A DNA stretch of 64,000 nucleotides from assembly GCA_009760855.2 (NCBI GenBank), contig WPIO01000086.1, forward strand, positions 1,289,001-1,353,000, in the 5' to 3' direction. Positions 11,975 through 23,228 of this stretch are shown here, one piece after another. The translations under genes and the position numbers were made by a program. Source of the DNA: Cristatella mucedo. Taxonomy: Eukaryota > Bryozoa > Phylactolaemata > Cristatellidae. The notes below the pieces were generated by a model, which did no database searches, had not been told where the DNA came from, and saw only the letters and a program-made list of their open reading frames with translations. Position 1 is the first letter of the stretch; each line of letters starts with the position of its first letter.

Positions 11975-12699
11975 TCTCACATCGTGACTTGACCTTAAGC
12001 AATGCTAATTAGCTACCAGCTCCTCAATGTCACTAAATTCTGTTAACGCGGCTCGTTCAGAGAATTTTAAGTTTCTCAAGTCAAATGACTTACAACAACT
12101 TAGCGGCCACGGGAAAGCCTACTAGTACCCAGACTTAGAAAATCCTGATACCCACAGCGGGCTCGACCAATATGTCACCGCGCAAAGCTGGCTCGTCCCC
12201 CGGCTCTCTACCGGTGGACTGTGTAATGCAGTGCTGCAGTGCTGAATTCCGGTTAAAACACAAACGGCCACAACTGGGCGCCGAAATTGAGAGTTTATTG
12301 TGGGCCTGTTAGCAGCGGTTAAGCGGCTGCACAAGCACTTTACGCGGCGCGTACCGGACCGACGGAGTTAACTGCACAAACTATCGAAGCCAGCGTATAA
12401 TAAACTATCCTATGAGCGCGTCGCTAGCGATGGTCCCAACCCCAAAGGCTGTCCACTACAGCACCCCAAAATACGAGCAGCTAACTGAGTAGCCGGCAGA
12501 ACACAACTGTGCAGTCAAAGTTGCACTTAGCTGTTCGTCGTCGTAGGTTCGTCTCTCGTGCTCTTGAAGCGTAGTCTTGCATCGACTACCAAGCTGCAGC
12601 CCCGAACTCTGTCAGTCGTCCCTTATTTTATCTCTCCTCTAAACTCCTGACCTCGCGAGTAGCTGCTATTTCTACTCCAGCACATCAGTCGGTGCACAC
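11975..12699. other. Intergenic, nothing recognised
   Basis: GC-richer than its surroundings from about 12100 to 12700. No domain, repeat or RNA gene recognised. Confidence 0.45.
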
Positions 12700-12703
12700 C
12701 CTG

Positions 12704-12920
12704 ACCGCATCGTCTGCACCAGGCTTCATTCTAACTTTAACGGGTGGACCAGGAGCCGGGCCTGTACTAGGTGTCCTAGTCGAACCCGCTAAGGCAAGCA
12801 CATTAGACGCTCCATCTCCGAACCGCATCGTCTGCATAAAGCTCCATTCTAACCTGAGCTAGGTGTATCAGGAGCTGGGTCTGTACTAGGCGCCCTAGTC
12901 GACCCCACTAAGGGAAGGGC
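12704..12920 (+). repeat. Diverged tandem duplication (two ~95-bp units)
   Basis: Unit 1 (about 12704-12798) and unit 2 (about 12820-12915) share CCGCATCGTCTGCA, TCCATTCTAAC-like, CCAGGAGC.GGG.CTGTACTAGG and CCTAGTCGA.CCC.CTAAGG. The copies differ at roughly one base in five and are offset by about 117 bp. No coding frame spans both. Confidence 0.75.
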
Positions 12921-13119
12921 TCCCATCGCGGCTAAGCTGAGAGCTGCCCCAGTGCAATTATGTCTCCAACAGTATTAGCATAGAATCCGCCTGTCCTGTT
13001 CTATAGTAACTTTTCAACAGAAGGCCACATCAGCTCCGTAAGTTAATTTTTCCACTTCCAGATACGAAACATTTTCAAAATTCGGCCTTGATTGAATAAA
13101 GATTCCACATACTGTTTGA

Positions 13120-13560
13120 TCACTTCATGAACTCACTACACCCAGGTAATCAGGCCAATTCAATTTGGCGCTCGCAGTTGGTGCACAACTCTGCTGCCAG
13201 GCTTGCCTGTCGTGAGCGTCGAGCAGCTACCATAAATCACAAGCTCTTGCCGACCTACGCACGCCCCATCAAACTGCATATCAACTTTAAAGTGTTGCCA
13301 TTCACTTATGGGTCCCGTCTTTGTTCTCTGACTACAGACTACCTTTCAGAACTACCCCAAATCTGGCACCGCACCGTCCGCTCTTCCAACTCAAATTGCT
13401 AAGCTGTGCCTCGAACTAGCCTCAAATTTTATGGAGACCTTAAGTTGATATTCTCCGAAAGCCAGAAAGTTATGTATTTACATTTGTGAACATCGTAGAA
13501 ATATATTTCTCTCGTTTAGGGCTCTATGGAAATATGTTTATATTATTATTATTATTAGAA
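13120..13560 (+). mobile_element. Ancient LINE-A-related fragment
   Basis: Codes diverged C-terminal RT signatures: QLVHNSAARLACRERR ([21 protein letters not shown]), INFKVLPFTYGS and DYLSELPQIWHRT, with frameshifts. It ends in a degraded tail 'AGAAATATATTTCTCTCG...' and ATTATTATT at about 13540. It is older than the other LINE-A copies. Confidence 0.7.
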
Positions 13561-14195
13561 GTAAAGTGAAGTTTTGCTTACTTAGTAACAGGAGGCATCG
13601 CAATCTTGAAAATACTTTAGGAAATGTTACTGCCATAGGAAGAAGCTGTTGCCAGCAAGGAGCTGAGGCGAAACGATAGAAAACGCCACACTCTGACACA
13701 TAAGGATCCTGCATTGCTTCCAAAGAAAATGCGTGCGTTTATTACGATGGAGCTCAAGTGTTTTTACACAAAGTTCGTCCTTTGAAACGCGGAAAATGCA
13801 ACTAGTTGTCACAGATAGTTCATGCCACGACTGGTATCGCATTTACATCAATCTGTGCATGCATGGTCACGAGTGGGCGTGCCGCGATGTGATCGCTTTG
13901 GGTATCAGCCAGCTAGTAAGAGCGTAAAACTCCACTCAAAACGATGCTGCTCGAGTCCAAAGCCTCTCAAAAAAATGGTAAAAGCCAACCGCGAAGAGTT
14001 CATGCAATTCTTTACCCAACCCGGTCTACTTCAGCGTTCTGCAAATGTCTTGAAAGCACGTTCAAAATACCTTCCCAAGCACTCCCGCCTCCGCCCGCAA
14101 GTGCCACCCTCAATTGAAGCAGAACATTTACCGCACACCTTTCCCGGTCCGAGGTGAAAGTGGTGCTCGACTTCCGGAGGGGCCGCAGTCGTTAG
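13561..14195. other. No recognisable feature
   Basis: A 111-codon plus-strand frame at 13822-14157 is basic and ends Pro-rich. I recognise no domain and no splice context, so I leave it uncalled. Confidence 0.4.
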
Positions 14196-14822
14196 AATAA
14201 CAATAATGCACTTGATAATGCGCCCTCAGAGAACTCAATCTCTTCCTAGGCGCTTTACATTTGCTGCAAAGGGAAACGCGATTGAATCGTGAGTAATATC
14301 ATTCTTGATAAACAACAAGAACAACGTGGTTAGAGGTGACATGCACAGGGTCAGCATGCAAGTGTGGTTAGTGGCAGCATGCACAGTATCAGCACGCATA
14401 AGCAAATCAAGGACGAATCACAGGGACCCACTAAATGCTGTCCTAAATAGGTGTGTCTTGAAATTCTCTTTAAATGTGGTCAAGTCAGGAGATGTTCTGA
14501 CGCAAGTCGGGAGGGAGTTCCAGGCTTTGGGAGCATACGAACTAAATGCACGGTCTCCAAAGGATTTAAGGTTTGTAAGAGGTACTGGTAAACTGTTGGA
14601 TTCCAAAAAGCGAGTGGTACGATGCTTGGCCTGGTGTGGGAGTAGATCTGAGAGATAGGCTGGAGCCAAACAATGAAGTGACCTTAAAGTGAGCGACAAA
14701 ACATTGAAGTCGATCCGTTGCTTGACTGGTAGCCAGTGCAGGTCGGCGAGAAGTGGTGTGATGTGGCAACTGCGACGTTCATGACAGACAAGCCTAGCTG
14801 CAGAGTTTTGCACAAGCTGAAT
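14196..14822 (-). mobile_element. LINE-A, severely 5'-truncated
   Basis: On the minus strand it retains the RT C-terminus ([52 protein letters not shown], ending FSGSL), 3' UTR, tail and (ATT)n at 14196. Truncated upstream at about 14822. The remaining frame (14418-14843) is open for 141 codons. Confidence 0.9.
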
Positions 14823-15243
14823 TTGTTTATATGAGGGGTCCAAAAACCTTCGCTAATAGATGAGGTAAAGCGTCGCTCTGTTTACTGCATTGTGTTTTCT
14901 CCCACTTCATTCGTCGCTGCTACCTGTTTCTCGTGCTTTCGATTATGTAGTCTGGCTTTGGCATATCTTCGAGGGTGCCCGCTTAAATCCTCCAAGGTCC
15001 TTGGGTTTCGTCTCTGCCCGAAACTCCGTATCTTCGGAATAGCCGCAGCCGAACGACTTTTAATTGTAATAGTCGGTATGGTTAGCTACTCGTAGCCGTG
15101 GGCAACTCGTAACTTTCGCAACTGCGTTTACACCGCCAAAATGGGGATCCTGTCGCAGTGCCCCGCGGACCACACGCTGTGGCTTGCCGTCTCAAGGGGG
15201 AATGGTCTATATATATTCTTTTAAAGGGGAATGGTCAACAATT
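14823..15243. other. No recognisable feature
   Basis: No repeat, domain or RNA signal seen. Confidence 0.4.
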
Positions 15244-15320
15244 TTCGCAGCAAATGTAAAGCGCCTAGAAAGAGATTAAGTTCTCTGAGGGCGCTTTATC
15301 AAGTGAATTATTATTATTTT
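15244..15320 (+). mobile_element. LINE-A 3' tail, stand-alone
   Basis: A well-preserved tail: GCAGCAAATGTAAAGCGCC, loop, GAGGGCGCTTTATCAAGTG, then ATTATTATT. The 5' side lacks the LINE-A 3' UTR, so the copy is tail-only. Confidence 0.82.
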
Positions 15321-15655
15321 CAATTTTTTCTGGTTTTTGGAAATTTTCCTGTTAAAAGACAAACCAGTTATCAATGCAATCCAAAATTGTGGTGGTTGAC
15401 AGATGACCGGAACATGGTTAATACAATTATTTTGTAAGACGTACTTAAACCGGAAGTAGTACGTCGTGCCCAACAGGTTCTTTTTTAAAACCCGCCCTCC
15501 CGAACCGAGCGTTCGTGGCGAATTTTGTAAATATAAGGTATTCAGCCCTACACGAACCAGCAGAGCATAAGTGAAAACTACCAAATGACATAACAGAAAA
15601 AATGACACGCCCCTCGAGATCAATTCTCCGTCCAACTGGTAGTATAAAAGGTCAT

Positions 15656-17096
15656 TAGGGTATACAACGACCTACTTAGGAATGCAGACATGGGTAGAGT
15701 GTCTCTGCTTGTTTTGCTTGATCTTTCGGCAGCTTTTGACACCATCGATCACAAAGTTCTTCAAGAGCGCCTCTCATCTCGCCTGGGCATCACTGGCACT
15801 GCTCTGCAGTGGTTCAGATCCTATATCAGTGAGAGAATCCAGAGTACTGACGTCAATGGACAAAGATCATCCGAGGTACCTCTGAAATATGGGGTACCTC
15901 AGGGCTCCGTGCTAGGTCTGGTTCTTTTCACGGTTTATACTCTTTCTCATTCTGATGTGATTGCCAAGCACAATCTAGGCTTTCACTTCTATGCGGATGA
16001 CACTCAGTTGTACCTTTGCTTTGATCCCTCCCAGCCTTCGAGCACCTCAAATTCTCTCAACTCACTTGCTGCATGCATTGATGACATCCGCACATGGATG
16101 GCCGCAAATTTTCTAAAGGTAAACGATGGTAAAACTATCTTACTTGTTATGGACAAACCCAGTGTGATTTAGAGATTGGAAAGGCTGACGCTCAAAATTG
16201 GCTCTCCCACCATATCCCCTGTTGAATCAGCTCGAAATCTAGGTGTCATATTCCAAAGCGACCTCTCGTTAGACGACCATATCAGCTCCACTGTAAAATC
16301 TGCCTATTTTCAGATTCATAACATTGCTAAAATTCGGGCTTGTTTAGATAAAGATACCACATCTAAGTTGGTCCATGCATTCGTGACATCCCGTCTCGAC
16401 TTCTGCAACTCACTGCTTACTGGCTTACCAGCATGTGCGATCAGGCGATTGCAGCTGGTGCAAAACTCGACAGCTAGACTTGTCTGTCGTGAGCGTCGCA
16501 GTTGCCACATTACTCCACTTCTCGCCGACCTGCACTGGCTACCAGTCAAGCAACGGGTTGACTTCAAGGTTTTGTCGCTCACTTTTAGGTCCCTTCATTC
16601 TATGTCTCCAGCCTATCTTTCAGATACACTACCCCATCAGGCCATGCATCGTACCACCCGCTTTTCGGAATCCAACAGTCTAGAAATACCTTATACAAAC
16701 CTTAAATCCTTTGGAGACCGTGCATTTAGTTCGTATGCTTCCAAAGCCTGGAACTCCCTCCCGACCTGCGTCAGAACATCCCCTGACCTGACCACATTTA
16801 AAAGGAACCTAAAAACACACCTATTTAGGACAGCATTTAGTGGGTCCCTGTGATTCGTCCTTGATGTGCTTATGCGTGCTGACACCGTGCATGCTGCCAC
16901 TAACCACATTTGCATGCTGACCCTGTTCATGTCACCCCTAACCATATTATTCAATTCGTTTGTTTTTCAAGCCTGATTTTACTTACCATTCAATTGCATT
17001 TCACTTTGCAGCAAATGTAAAGCGCCTAGAGAGAGATTGAGTTTTCTGAGGGCGCTTTATCAAGTGAATTGTTATTATTATTATATTAAAAGCGTT
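15656..17096 (+). mobile_element. LINE-A retrotransposon, 5'-truncated, one nonsense codon
   Basis: Begins inside the RT at the [18 protein letters not shown] segment. Motifs include [29 protein letters not shown], the catalytic [26 protein letters not shown] and [13 protein letters not shown]. Frames 15690-16172 and 16176-16853 are in one phase, separated by a TAG where sisters have CAG (VIQRLERL). Catalytic D in the NDDKT box is changed (NDGKT). The natural stop after FSGSL, the 3' UTR and the hairpin tail with ATT repeats are present. Confidence 0.92.
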
Positions 17097-18720
17097 AAGG
17101 CTATCGGCCGGGGCCTAGTCCCGCCTCAGCTTCCCAGCCCCGCCCCTAGCAACCCGCAGTAAACGGCATTTCAAGACCCACACCTTATTTACTTGGCATA
17201 AACATATTTACATTGGTATGTTTACATCAGCTCAGAAACCGGAATGGTTTTTGTTTGGAAAGTAGACAATCATTAGGGATAATGAATTGAGATTTTACTC
17301 TGCCGGGGCCGCTGTAACTAAGGATTCCATTACCACTGCACATACTGAATCATTGTTGATCTGGCTCCTGTAGCGGCTATAATCCATGATGCAATCTAGT
17401 CCGGTGGTCGGTCAGCGTGGTGTCTTGGATGGAGCTAACGCGTCGTTCACTTAATCTGAAAATGTTGATTCTATTATATTTAAGGGAAATTGAGGTGATT
17501 TTGAGGTCTCAATAATGCCGTTTATAGCTTGAAAGTTGTATTGGCGAATGCGGGTCAGACGCCCGGGTTGCCTGACAGGCGGCGTGATTTGACTACCAGT
17601 GGAGTGAGAGCTATCGTGCGTACCTTCTCTATCATGCTTATGTCATATCTCCGATAATAGTGATCCGATAAACTTGAAATATATGATTGTGTGAAATTTA
17701 TAATCCGCCAGAAAGATATATTGACAGTATTGGTAGCATGTTATGACGGCTATGGGCTTTTGGACATCAATTTATGTGCCACCTGCTGGCTGAGCTATAA
17801 ACTGGCCACTTGGACTGTGCTTCCTGAAGTTAGGTTTTTAGCCTTTGAGACGCTTCAGATTGGCCATCTGTGGCAAGATCGACTTGAAATTTTGAATATA
17901 TGCTCTAGTCAACTTGTTTGACCCACTCCGATCTCAAGTTTGGTTGTATGTCAAGTGAGTTTAGCGCCAATGTCCTTTAAAGTCACATGATGGACACTTT
18001 CCTGAATAATGGGATTTTTCTAACGTTGCAAGATTTTTTATTTACTTTTTAGAAGACCGAGAGGCTCAACAAAAGTGTTCTGCATCGTTTGAGAGGTTTA
18101 ACATATTTATTCAATGCATAGTAATGAATCAGTTTAAATAAAACCAAAGTGATATACCGAACTGAAATTTGACCTTGACTTTTACAGGTCATAAGAAGGT
18201 CAAAGTGCATGGTTTCATCAAAAGATAGACAATGTTGCCCTTGTTGTTTTTGCAAATTTGCATGCCTTTCGATCGATTAGTATAAGAGAAATATCAATTA
18301 ATGTTTTTAAGGGAGATAACTCCTGTAGGGGTGGGGATAACTCCTGTGATTCCCCGGCCATTCCCCCGGGTAGTCGGCCAGGCCTTTTTGAGACCCGCCC
18401 TCCTGCGCCCCTGATCTGACCCCGATCCCTAGCTCGCAAGGAGAGCTACGTATTTCCGGTGCGGCTACAACCTCCCCCACACTGTCTACCGAGCAACAAA
18501 TGATCGCCGTGAGGTGCAGCGAACAGGCTAGCAGTATTTTTATTTTTCATCAGCCGAATACAGCCGCATAGTGGTTTCATGCCTTTAATTTGACACACCC
18601 AGTGTTTTGGGGCTCGCGAAACGGCTTCAGCATTCGAGGCCCACAGCGGCTAGTCTCGGTTCTTATGGGGCTGAGCGTCGTTGGCAGTTTCCGTTGCGTA
18701 AGGGATCTCAGCCAATCCAA
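17097..18720. other. Intergenic, nothing recognised
   Basis: A long stretch with no repeat family member recognised. 18330-18480 is CpG- and GC-richer and lies less than 1 kb upstream of XRCC1. Confidence 0.4.
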
Positions 18721-18800
18721 GAGACAGCAAAATCAGCTAAGAAAAGCATTAGAAAAAGATTTATTTCTCCGAGAGTTATGTAAACATGTATTATTATAAT
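18721..18800 (+). mobile_element. LINE-A tail remnant
   Basis: The sequence 'TTAGAAAAAGATTTATTTCTCCGAG' followed by TATTATTAT resembles a strongly decayed LINE-A tail loop and terminus. Confidence 0.4.
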
Positions 18801-19080
18801 TCTGTTGCGGTGGGCTGGCGCTGCTCCGTTGCTTCGAGTCTCTAGAAATTCGTGCACTCTCTCTCTTTCTCTCTCCAGCTTATCTGAAGTAATTTATGCA
18901 TTTTCACTATTATTTATGATAATAATATTATTACCTCCGTTCAAGCTGCCTTCGCCATTTCTTCCTCGGAGGTTCTCTACCAACTATTGCCGCGTAGAAC
19001 CTATCCAGCTTTTACATACTATCCATCGTCTCAGAAATCTCTTAGTTCTCGTTAATTCGTATAGAACTATAGGTTAATGC

Positions 19081-19259
19081 ACAAGCAGCCATAATGCACC
19101 CGGAGTTATCTCCCTGAGTGATAACTCCGAAAATGTCTACGATCTGCTGTCAACAAAGCCGCTCTCACACTTTGGAGGAAGGTTCAGGACATTTCCCGCG
19201 TATCCTATGTTAGCTGGGGAGCAGAGCAGTCGGCGAGTTAACAGCATCATTTCTGGTGA
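19081..19259 (+). promoter_or_regulatory. XRCC1: Probable XRCC1 5' UTR/promoter-proximal region
   Basis: This stretch directly precedes the XRCC1 start codon. It lacks retroelement sequence and is moderately CpG-rich. It contains a short inverted pair GGAGTTATC/GATAACTCC at about 19101-19128. No TATA box is evident. The role is inferred from position; no transcription start can be fixed. Confidence 0.35.
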
Positions 19260-19304
19260 ATGGGCCTTATTTCTTTCGATCGGATTCTACATTGCACTTC
19301 GCAG
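19260..19304 (+). CDS. XRCC1: XRCC1 exon 1 (start codon, N-terminal domain)
   Basis: The 15 codons MGLISFDRILHCTSQ match the human start MPEIRLRHVVSCSSQ in length, with Cys12 and the final S-Q identical. The exon ends in phase 0 at CAG|GTAAGT, a strong donor. The start is chosen because this ATG gives the exact vertebrate N-terminal length and the next exon continues the alignment without a gap. XRCC1 N-terminal residues form the beta-sandwich that binds polymerase beta and nicked DNA. The human Cys20, which can pair with Cys12, is not conserved (Pro in exon 2). Confidence 0.88.
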
Positions 19305-19455
19305 GTAAGTCGTTACCTCCGAAAAAGCGGCTACATAGAAAGATCTACTGCTTCGGGTGTGAGATCTGGGCGCTCGACTGCTACCACGCTAGCGCTGCCG
19401 CGCCGGTGGATGCCTAGTTTGAAGTCCAGGTTGAGGAAATGTTGTGCATTTTCAG

Positions 19456-19597
19456 GACACCCTTTTTCCTGCGACTAACCTGTTAAAGGCTAGCTCGGTA
19501 CTCAAGTGGCAATGCACTGTAGCAGCTGCCAATACGGGTAAAGCTGAGGTGACCTTGCTGATGAGCCGCACGGCCAAGATCGCTCACCTGGATATAG
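19456..19597 (+). CDS. XRCC1: XRCC1 exon 2 (N-terminal domain)
   Basis: Acceptor TGCATTTTCAG|GAC, donor ATATAG|GTATGG, 142 nt, phases 0 to 1. The peptide carries PATNLLKASSVLKWQC, aligned with human AENLLKADTYRKW, and ends KIAHLDIG, aligned with QIHSVDIG. This is the second half of the first beta-sandwich layer of the N-terminal domain. Together with exon 1 the alignment to human residues 1-63 has only a short insertion (the AAANTGKA segment). Confidence 0.9.
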
Positions 19598-20807
19598 GTA
19601 TGGCGCGTGGGCGCGTGCGCGCGTGCGCGCGACCTTCCTCACGTTTGAATGCAAGGTGTCGCGTAACTTAAAGCTGACGGAACTGCGTTAAAATTGAGGG
19701 CTGGCTACTGCGCTTGCCTTATGCGCCGCGGAATCGGTTTTGGTTGCTAAGCTTCCGCTGTACCGTAGGAAAGGCGCCGTAGACAGCTGTGTTAGTGCTT
19801 ATCCCGGAATACTATTTTCCTTGTATATATTATTACATATCAGAGGATATTATTATATATGCGTGCAAGCTCAGACCATCGTTCATTTTGAGACGTGAGA
19901 CTGTCACATGCTTTTTCTGCAGCCTGAGGTGAAGACTGCCTCCAGGGCCCTTCTCATATCGAATGCGCAGCATCGGTGCTAGCCTCTTTGCAGGTTTCTG
20001 AAGGTAACCCGTTACGTTTTCCCGTCCATTCGTATCTGCTTGCCTTATTCTTATCCTATAGATTTGTCCTACACATCCTACAAATTTCGACAAGTGACCG
20101 CAGGCCCCAGTCAAAGAGCGAAACGTGCCATTCGGGGGGGGGAGGCCCCCCCCCCCCCCCCCGCCAAAGATACAGCCTTCGGATGATTGGCTGGTTGGCA
20201 GGCTTTTGGCATGGTCAAGGTCTGGCCCGTCGTTGCCTAATAATGACCAGGTTCATGTTCGAATCTGCAATGTGATATAGTGTAACTATTTTTGGACCTT
20301 TGTGTGCTACGGCAGCTTTAATTGTAATGCCTTTTTGATAGAATTTCTTTGTTTCCTACTGGACCGATCCCCCAAGGGTATAGATCAATAAAATATTGGA
20401 CTCAGACCTGTAAATGACAGCAAATGTCATCGTAGCATCGCCAGGCTTTATAAGAACTAGAGTTTGCTGTGATATAAAAACGTGCTATTTTTGTGGAAGC
20501 CGTGGCAGACATAGCCGCGGCAGCAGTGCGTGTAAATAGGGATACTACGTGTGGATGTGAGAGCTGTGAGGGCAGAGTTGGGTAGCCTGCATGGCCAGGT
20601 GTCTGAGCTCATTAAGACGCAAGTGACTTGTTAGTGCACCAAGGAAGTAGTCAGCAGTCAAGAGCTTGTGCAGCCCCACAGGAAAGGGAGTTATTTTAAA
20701 GCTGCCGTGCTACAGATGCATAATTGAATCTGAGCTGTAGCAAATTGAATTGCATTGACTAACAACACCCTATGTCTTGGATGACAAGTCACTGATCATT
20801 GTCATCA
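19598..20807 (+). other. XRCC1 intron 2, first part
   Basis: Intronic and without a recognised gene. An alternating purine-pyrimidine GTGCGCGCGTGCGCGCG run lies at about 19613-19630, 20 bp after the donor, and a G9-A-GG-C17 tract lies at 20134-20162. Confidence 0.6.
20134..20162. repeat. Poly-G/poly-C self-complementary tract
   Basis: Nine G, an A, two G and then seventeen C in direct succession. It can fold on itself or form quadruplex/i-motif structures. Run length may be unreliable in sequencing. Confidence 0.9.
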
Positions 20808-22033
20808 TCAAGATCATCTGAAGTACCTCTGAAATATGGAGTACCTCAGGGCTCAGTGCTAGGTCCGGTTCTTTTCACGGTTTATACTCTGCCTCTTGCT
20901 GATGTGATTGCCAAGCACAATCTAGGCTTTCACTTCTATGCAGATGACACCCAGTTGTACCTTTGCTTTGATCCCTCACAGCGTTCGAGCACCTCAAATT
21001 CTCTAAACTCACTAGCTGCATGCATTGATGACATCCGCACATGGATGGCAGCAAATTTTCTAAAACTTAACGATGATAAAACTAACTTACTAGTTATGGG
21101 CAAACCCAGTGTGATCCAGAGATTGGAAAGGCTGACTCTCAAAATTGGCTCTGCCAGCATGTTCCCAGTTGAATCAGCTCGAAATCTATGTGTCATATTC
21201 CAAAGCGACCTCTCGTTAGACGACCACATCATCTCCACAGTCAAATCCGCCTATTTTCAGCTTCATAACATTGCTAAAATTCGGGCCTGTTTAGATAAAA
21301 ATACCACGTGCAAGTTGGTCCATGCATTCGTGACATCTCGTCTCGACTTCTGCAACTCACTGCTTACTGGCCTACCAGCATGTGCGATCAGGCGATTGCA
21401 GCTGGTGCAAAACTCTGCAGCTATTCTTGTCTGTCGTGAGCGTCGCAGTTGCCACATTACTCCACTTCTCGCCGACCTGCACTGGCTACCAGTCAAGCAA
21501 CGGATTGACTTCAAGGTTTTGTCGCTCACTTTTAGGTCCCTTCATTCTATGGCTCCAGCCTATCTGTCAGATATACTACCCCATCAGGCTAAGCATCGTA
21601 CCACTCGCTTTTCGGAATCCAACAGTCTAGAAATACCTCATACAAACCTTAAATCCTTTGGAGACCGTGCATTTAGTTCGTATGCTCCCAAAGCCTGGAA
21701 CTCTCTCCCGACCTGCGTCAGAACATCCCCTGACCTGACCACATTTAAAAGGAACCTAAAAACACACCTATTTAGGACAGCATTCAGTGGGTCCCTGTGA
21801 TTCGTCCTTCATGTGCTTATGCGTGCTGACACTGTGCATGCTGCCACTAACCACATTTGCATGCTGACCCTGTGCATGTCACCCCTAACCATATTATTCA
21901 TTTCGTTTGTTTTTTCAAGCATGATTTTACTTACCTTTCAATTGCATTTCACTTTACAGCAAATGTAAAGCGCCTAGAGAGAGATGAAGTTCTCTGAGGG
22001 CGCTTTATCAAGTGAATTATTATTATTAATATT
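20808..22033 (+). mobile_element. LINE-A retrotransposon, RT C-terminal two-thirds fully open
   Basis: The frame from 20799 to 21800 is open for 333 codons and reaches the natural FSGSL stop, the longest uninterrupted 3' portion in the window. It begins at [19 protein letters not shown] and includes catalytic [22 protein letters not shown] and the entire C-terminal region, then the 3' UTR, hairpin tail and (ATT)n ending near 22033. The N-terminal RT and endonuclease are lost. Substitutions such as AAILVCRE (others AARLVCRE) are few, so this is a relatively young copy, in sense orientation within XRCC1 intron 2. Confidence 0.93.
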
Positions 22034-22094
22034 ATTGTCATCTTTCTGGATGACTTTAAAACAATATGTTAAACAGGTGCCCGTGGTATAAAGT

Positions 22095-22258
22095 AAATTA
22101 ATGATTAGCTGACTTAGCAGCTTGATTTTATATAGTAGCAGAAGAGCCTTTATGGCTATCACCTTTGCTTGCAGTGATAAATGAAAATTAGACGAGTTTA
22201 GGACTCGAACTCCGGTCCTGAAGAGCTAGCTTTTTACCCCTGGGCTAATCCCAGGCTC
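22095..22258 (-). mobile_element. SINE-1 copy
   Basis: Minus strand: head GCCTGGGATTAGCCCAGGGG, B-box-like GAGTTCGAGTCCT, then the family body CACTGCAAGCAAAGGTGATAGC, AAAGGCTCTTCTGCT and a terminal GCTGCTAAGTCAGCTAATCA. It is the same family as 722-1812 and 27054-27205. Confidence 0.7.
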
Positions 22259-22261
22259 TCC

Positions 22262-22375
22262 AAATGTTTTGGCCTAGTGGTAAGTTGCTCCTCGTCGTGT
22301 GCTCGAGCCCTTCGACATGTAAAGTGCATGGATCGAGATTAAGTTTTCTTCGGGTACTATACAAGTGAATTATAT
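22262..22375 (+). mobile_element. SINE-2 (tRNA-like head, LINE-A-like tail)
   Basis: The head 'GGCCTAGTGGTAAGTTGCTCC' resembles a tRNA A-box region. 'GTGCTCGAGCCC' follows as a weak B box. The end 'ATGTAAAGTGCATGGATCGAGATTAAGTTTTCTTCGGGTACTATACAAGTGAATTAT' type terminus is homologous to the LINE-A tail. It sits back to back with the preceding SINE-1. Confidence 0.6.
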
Positions 22376-22403
22376 TAGTCATGTGATATTATATAATATA
22401 ATA

Positions 22404-22927
22404 GCAATATTAATAATAAGAAGAATGCATTTGGTATATCATCCTCAGATAACTCAATCTCTATATAGGCACTTTACATTTGCTAAAAAGGAAGCTCGAT
22501 CGACAGGTTAGTGGTAGCGTTCTCAATAAACATCAAGAATAGCATGGTAAGGGGTAATAGGCATAGGGTCAGCATGCAAGTGTGGTTAGTTGCATCATGC
22601 CACAGTGTCATTATCCATAAAGACATAAAGGACGAATCACAGGGACCCGCCAAATGCCGAAATAAATGGATGCATTTCTAGTTTCCTTTTAAATGTGGTC
22701 AAGTCAGGGGATGTAGTGACGCAAGTCGGGAGTGCATTCAAAGCTTTGGACGTATACGAACTAAATGCGCGATCTCCAAAGGATTTGTGATTTGTATGTG
22801 GTATGGGTACACAGATTCCGAAAAGCAGGTGGTACGATGCTTGCCCTGATTGGGGAGTAGATCTGATAAGTAGGCTGGAGCCAAAGAATTATGGGACCTA
22901 AAAGTGAGTGACAAGACCTTGAGTGAC
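22404..22927 (-). mobile_element. LINE-A 3' fragment
   Basis: Minus strand: RT C-terminal codons ([32 protein letters not shown]) followed by 3' UTR and a decayed tail (22430-22480). From 22631 onward (to the right) it is the outer part of the left arm of the large inverted repeat. Confidence 0.8.
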
Positions 22928-22972
22928 AAAGCCTTGATATTGTACTTATATCACTAATAAAGTGTGCATGTT

Positions 22973-23065
<93 letters not shown>

Positions 23066-23228
23066 TGTGTATTGCTTTTTTTTCTGTATGTCTGTGAGAT
23101 CAATGGATCATGACCTGGTTCTGGAGCTCTTCTTAGGGCTTGTTGTAATGATAATATTACACTTGTTGAAGCACTCTCAGAGAACTCAATCTCTTTCTAG
23201 GCGCTTTACATTTGCTGCAAAGGAAACA
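22631..23228 (-). repeat. Large inverted repeat, left arm (~600 bp)
   Basis: In reverse complement this matches 24172-24733 across four dissimilar segments: LINE-A tail, about 170 bp of non-LINE sequence (AACAAGCCCTAAGAAGAGCT... ATGATCCATTGATCTCACAG...), a (TC)n run, and LINE-A RT C-terminus beginning after GCCAACATGCACACTTTATT. The shared non-LINE junctions show it is one duplicated composite, not two independent insertions. The arms differ by scattered substitutions and by length of the GA/TC run. Confidence 0.85.
22976..23062 (+). repeat. (AG)n microsatellite
   Basis: About 43 AG dinucleotides inside the left arm of the inverted repeat. The right arm has about 20 at 24341-24379. Confidence 0.98.

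Noticed and set aside
13822-14157. 111-codon basic/Pro-rich frame
   Set aside because: No domain, splice or repeat support, and frames of this length are expected by chance in 64 kb.
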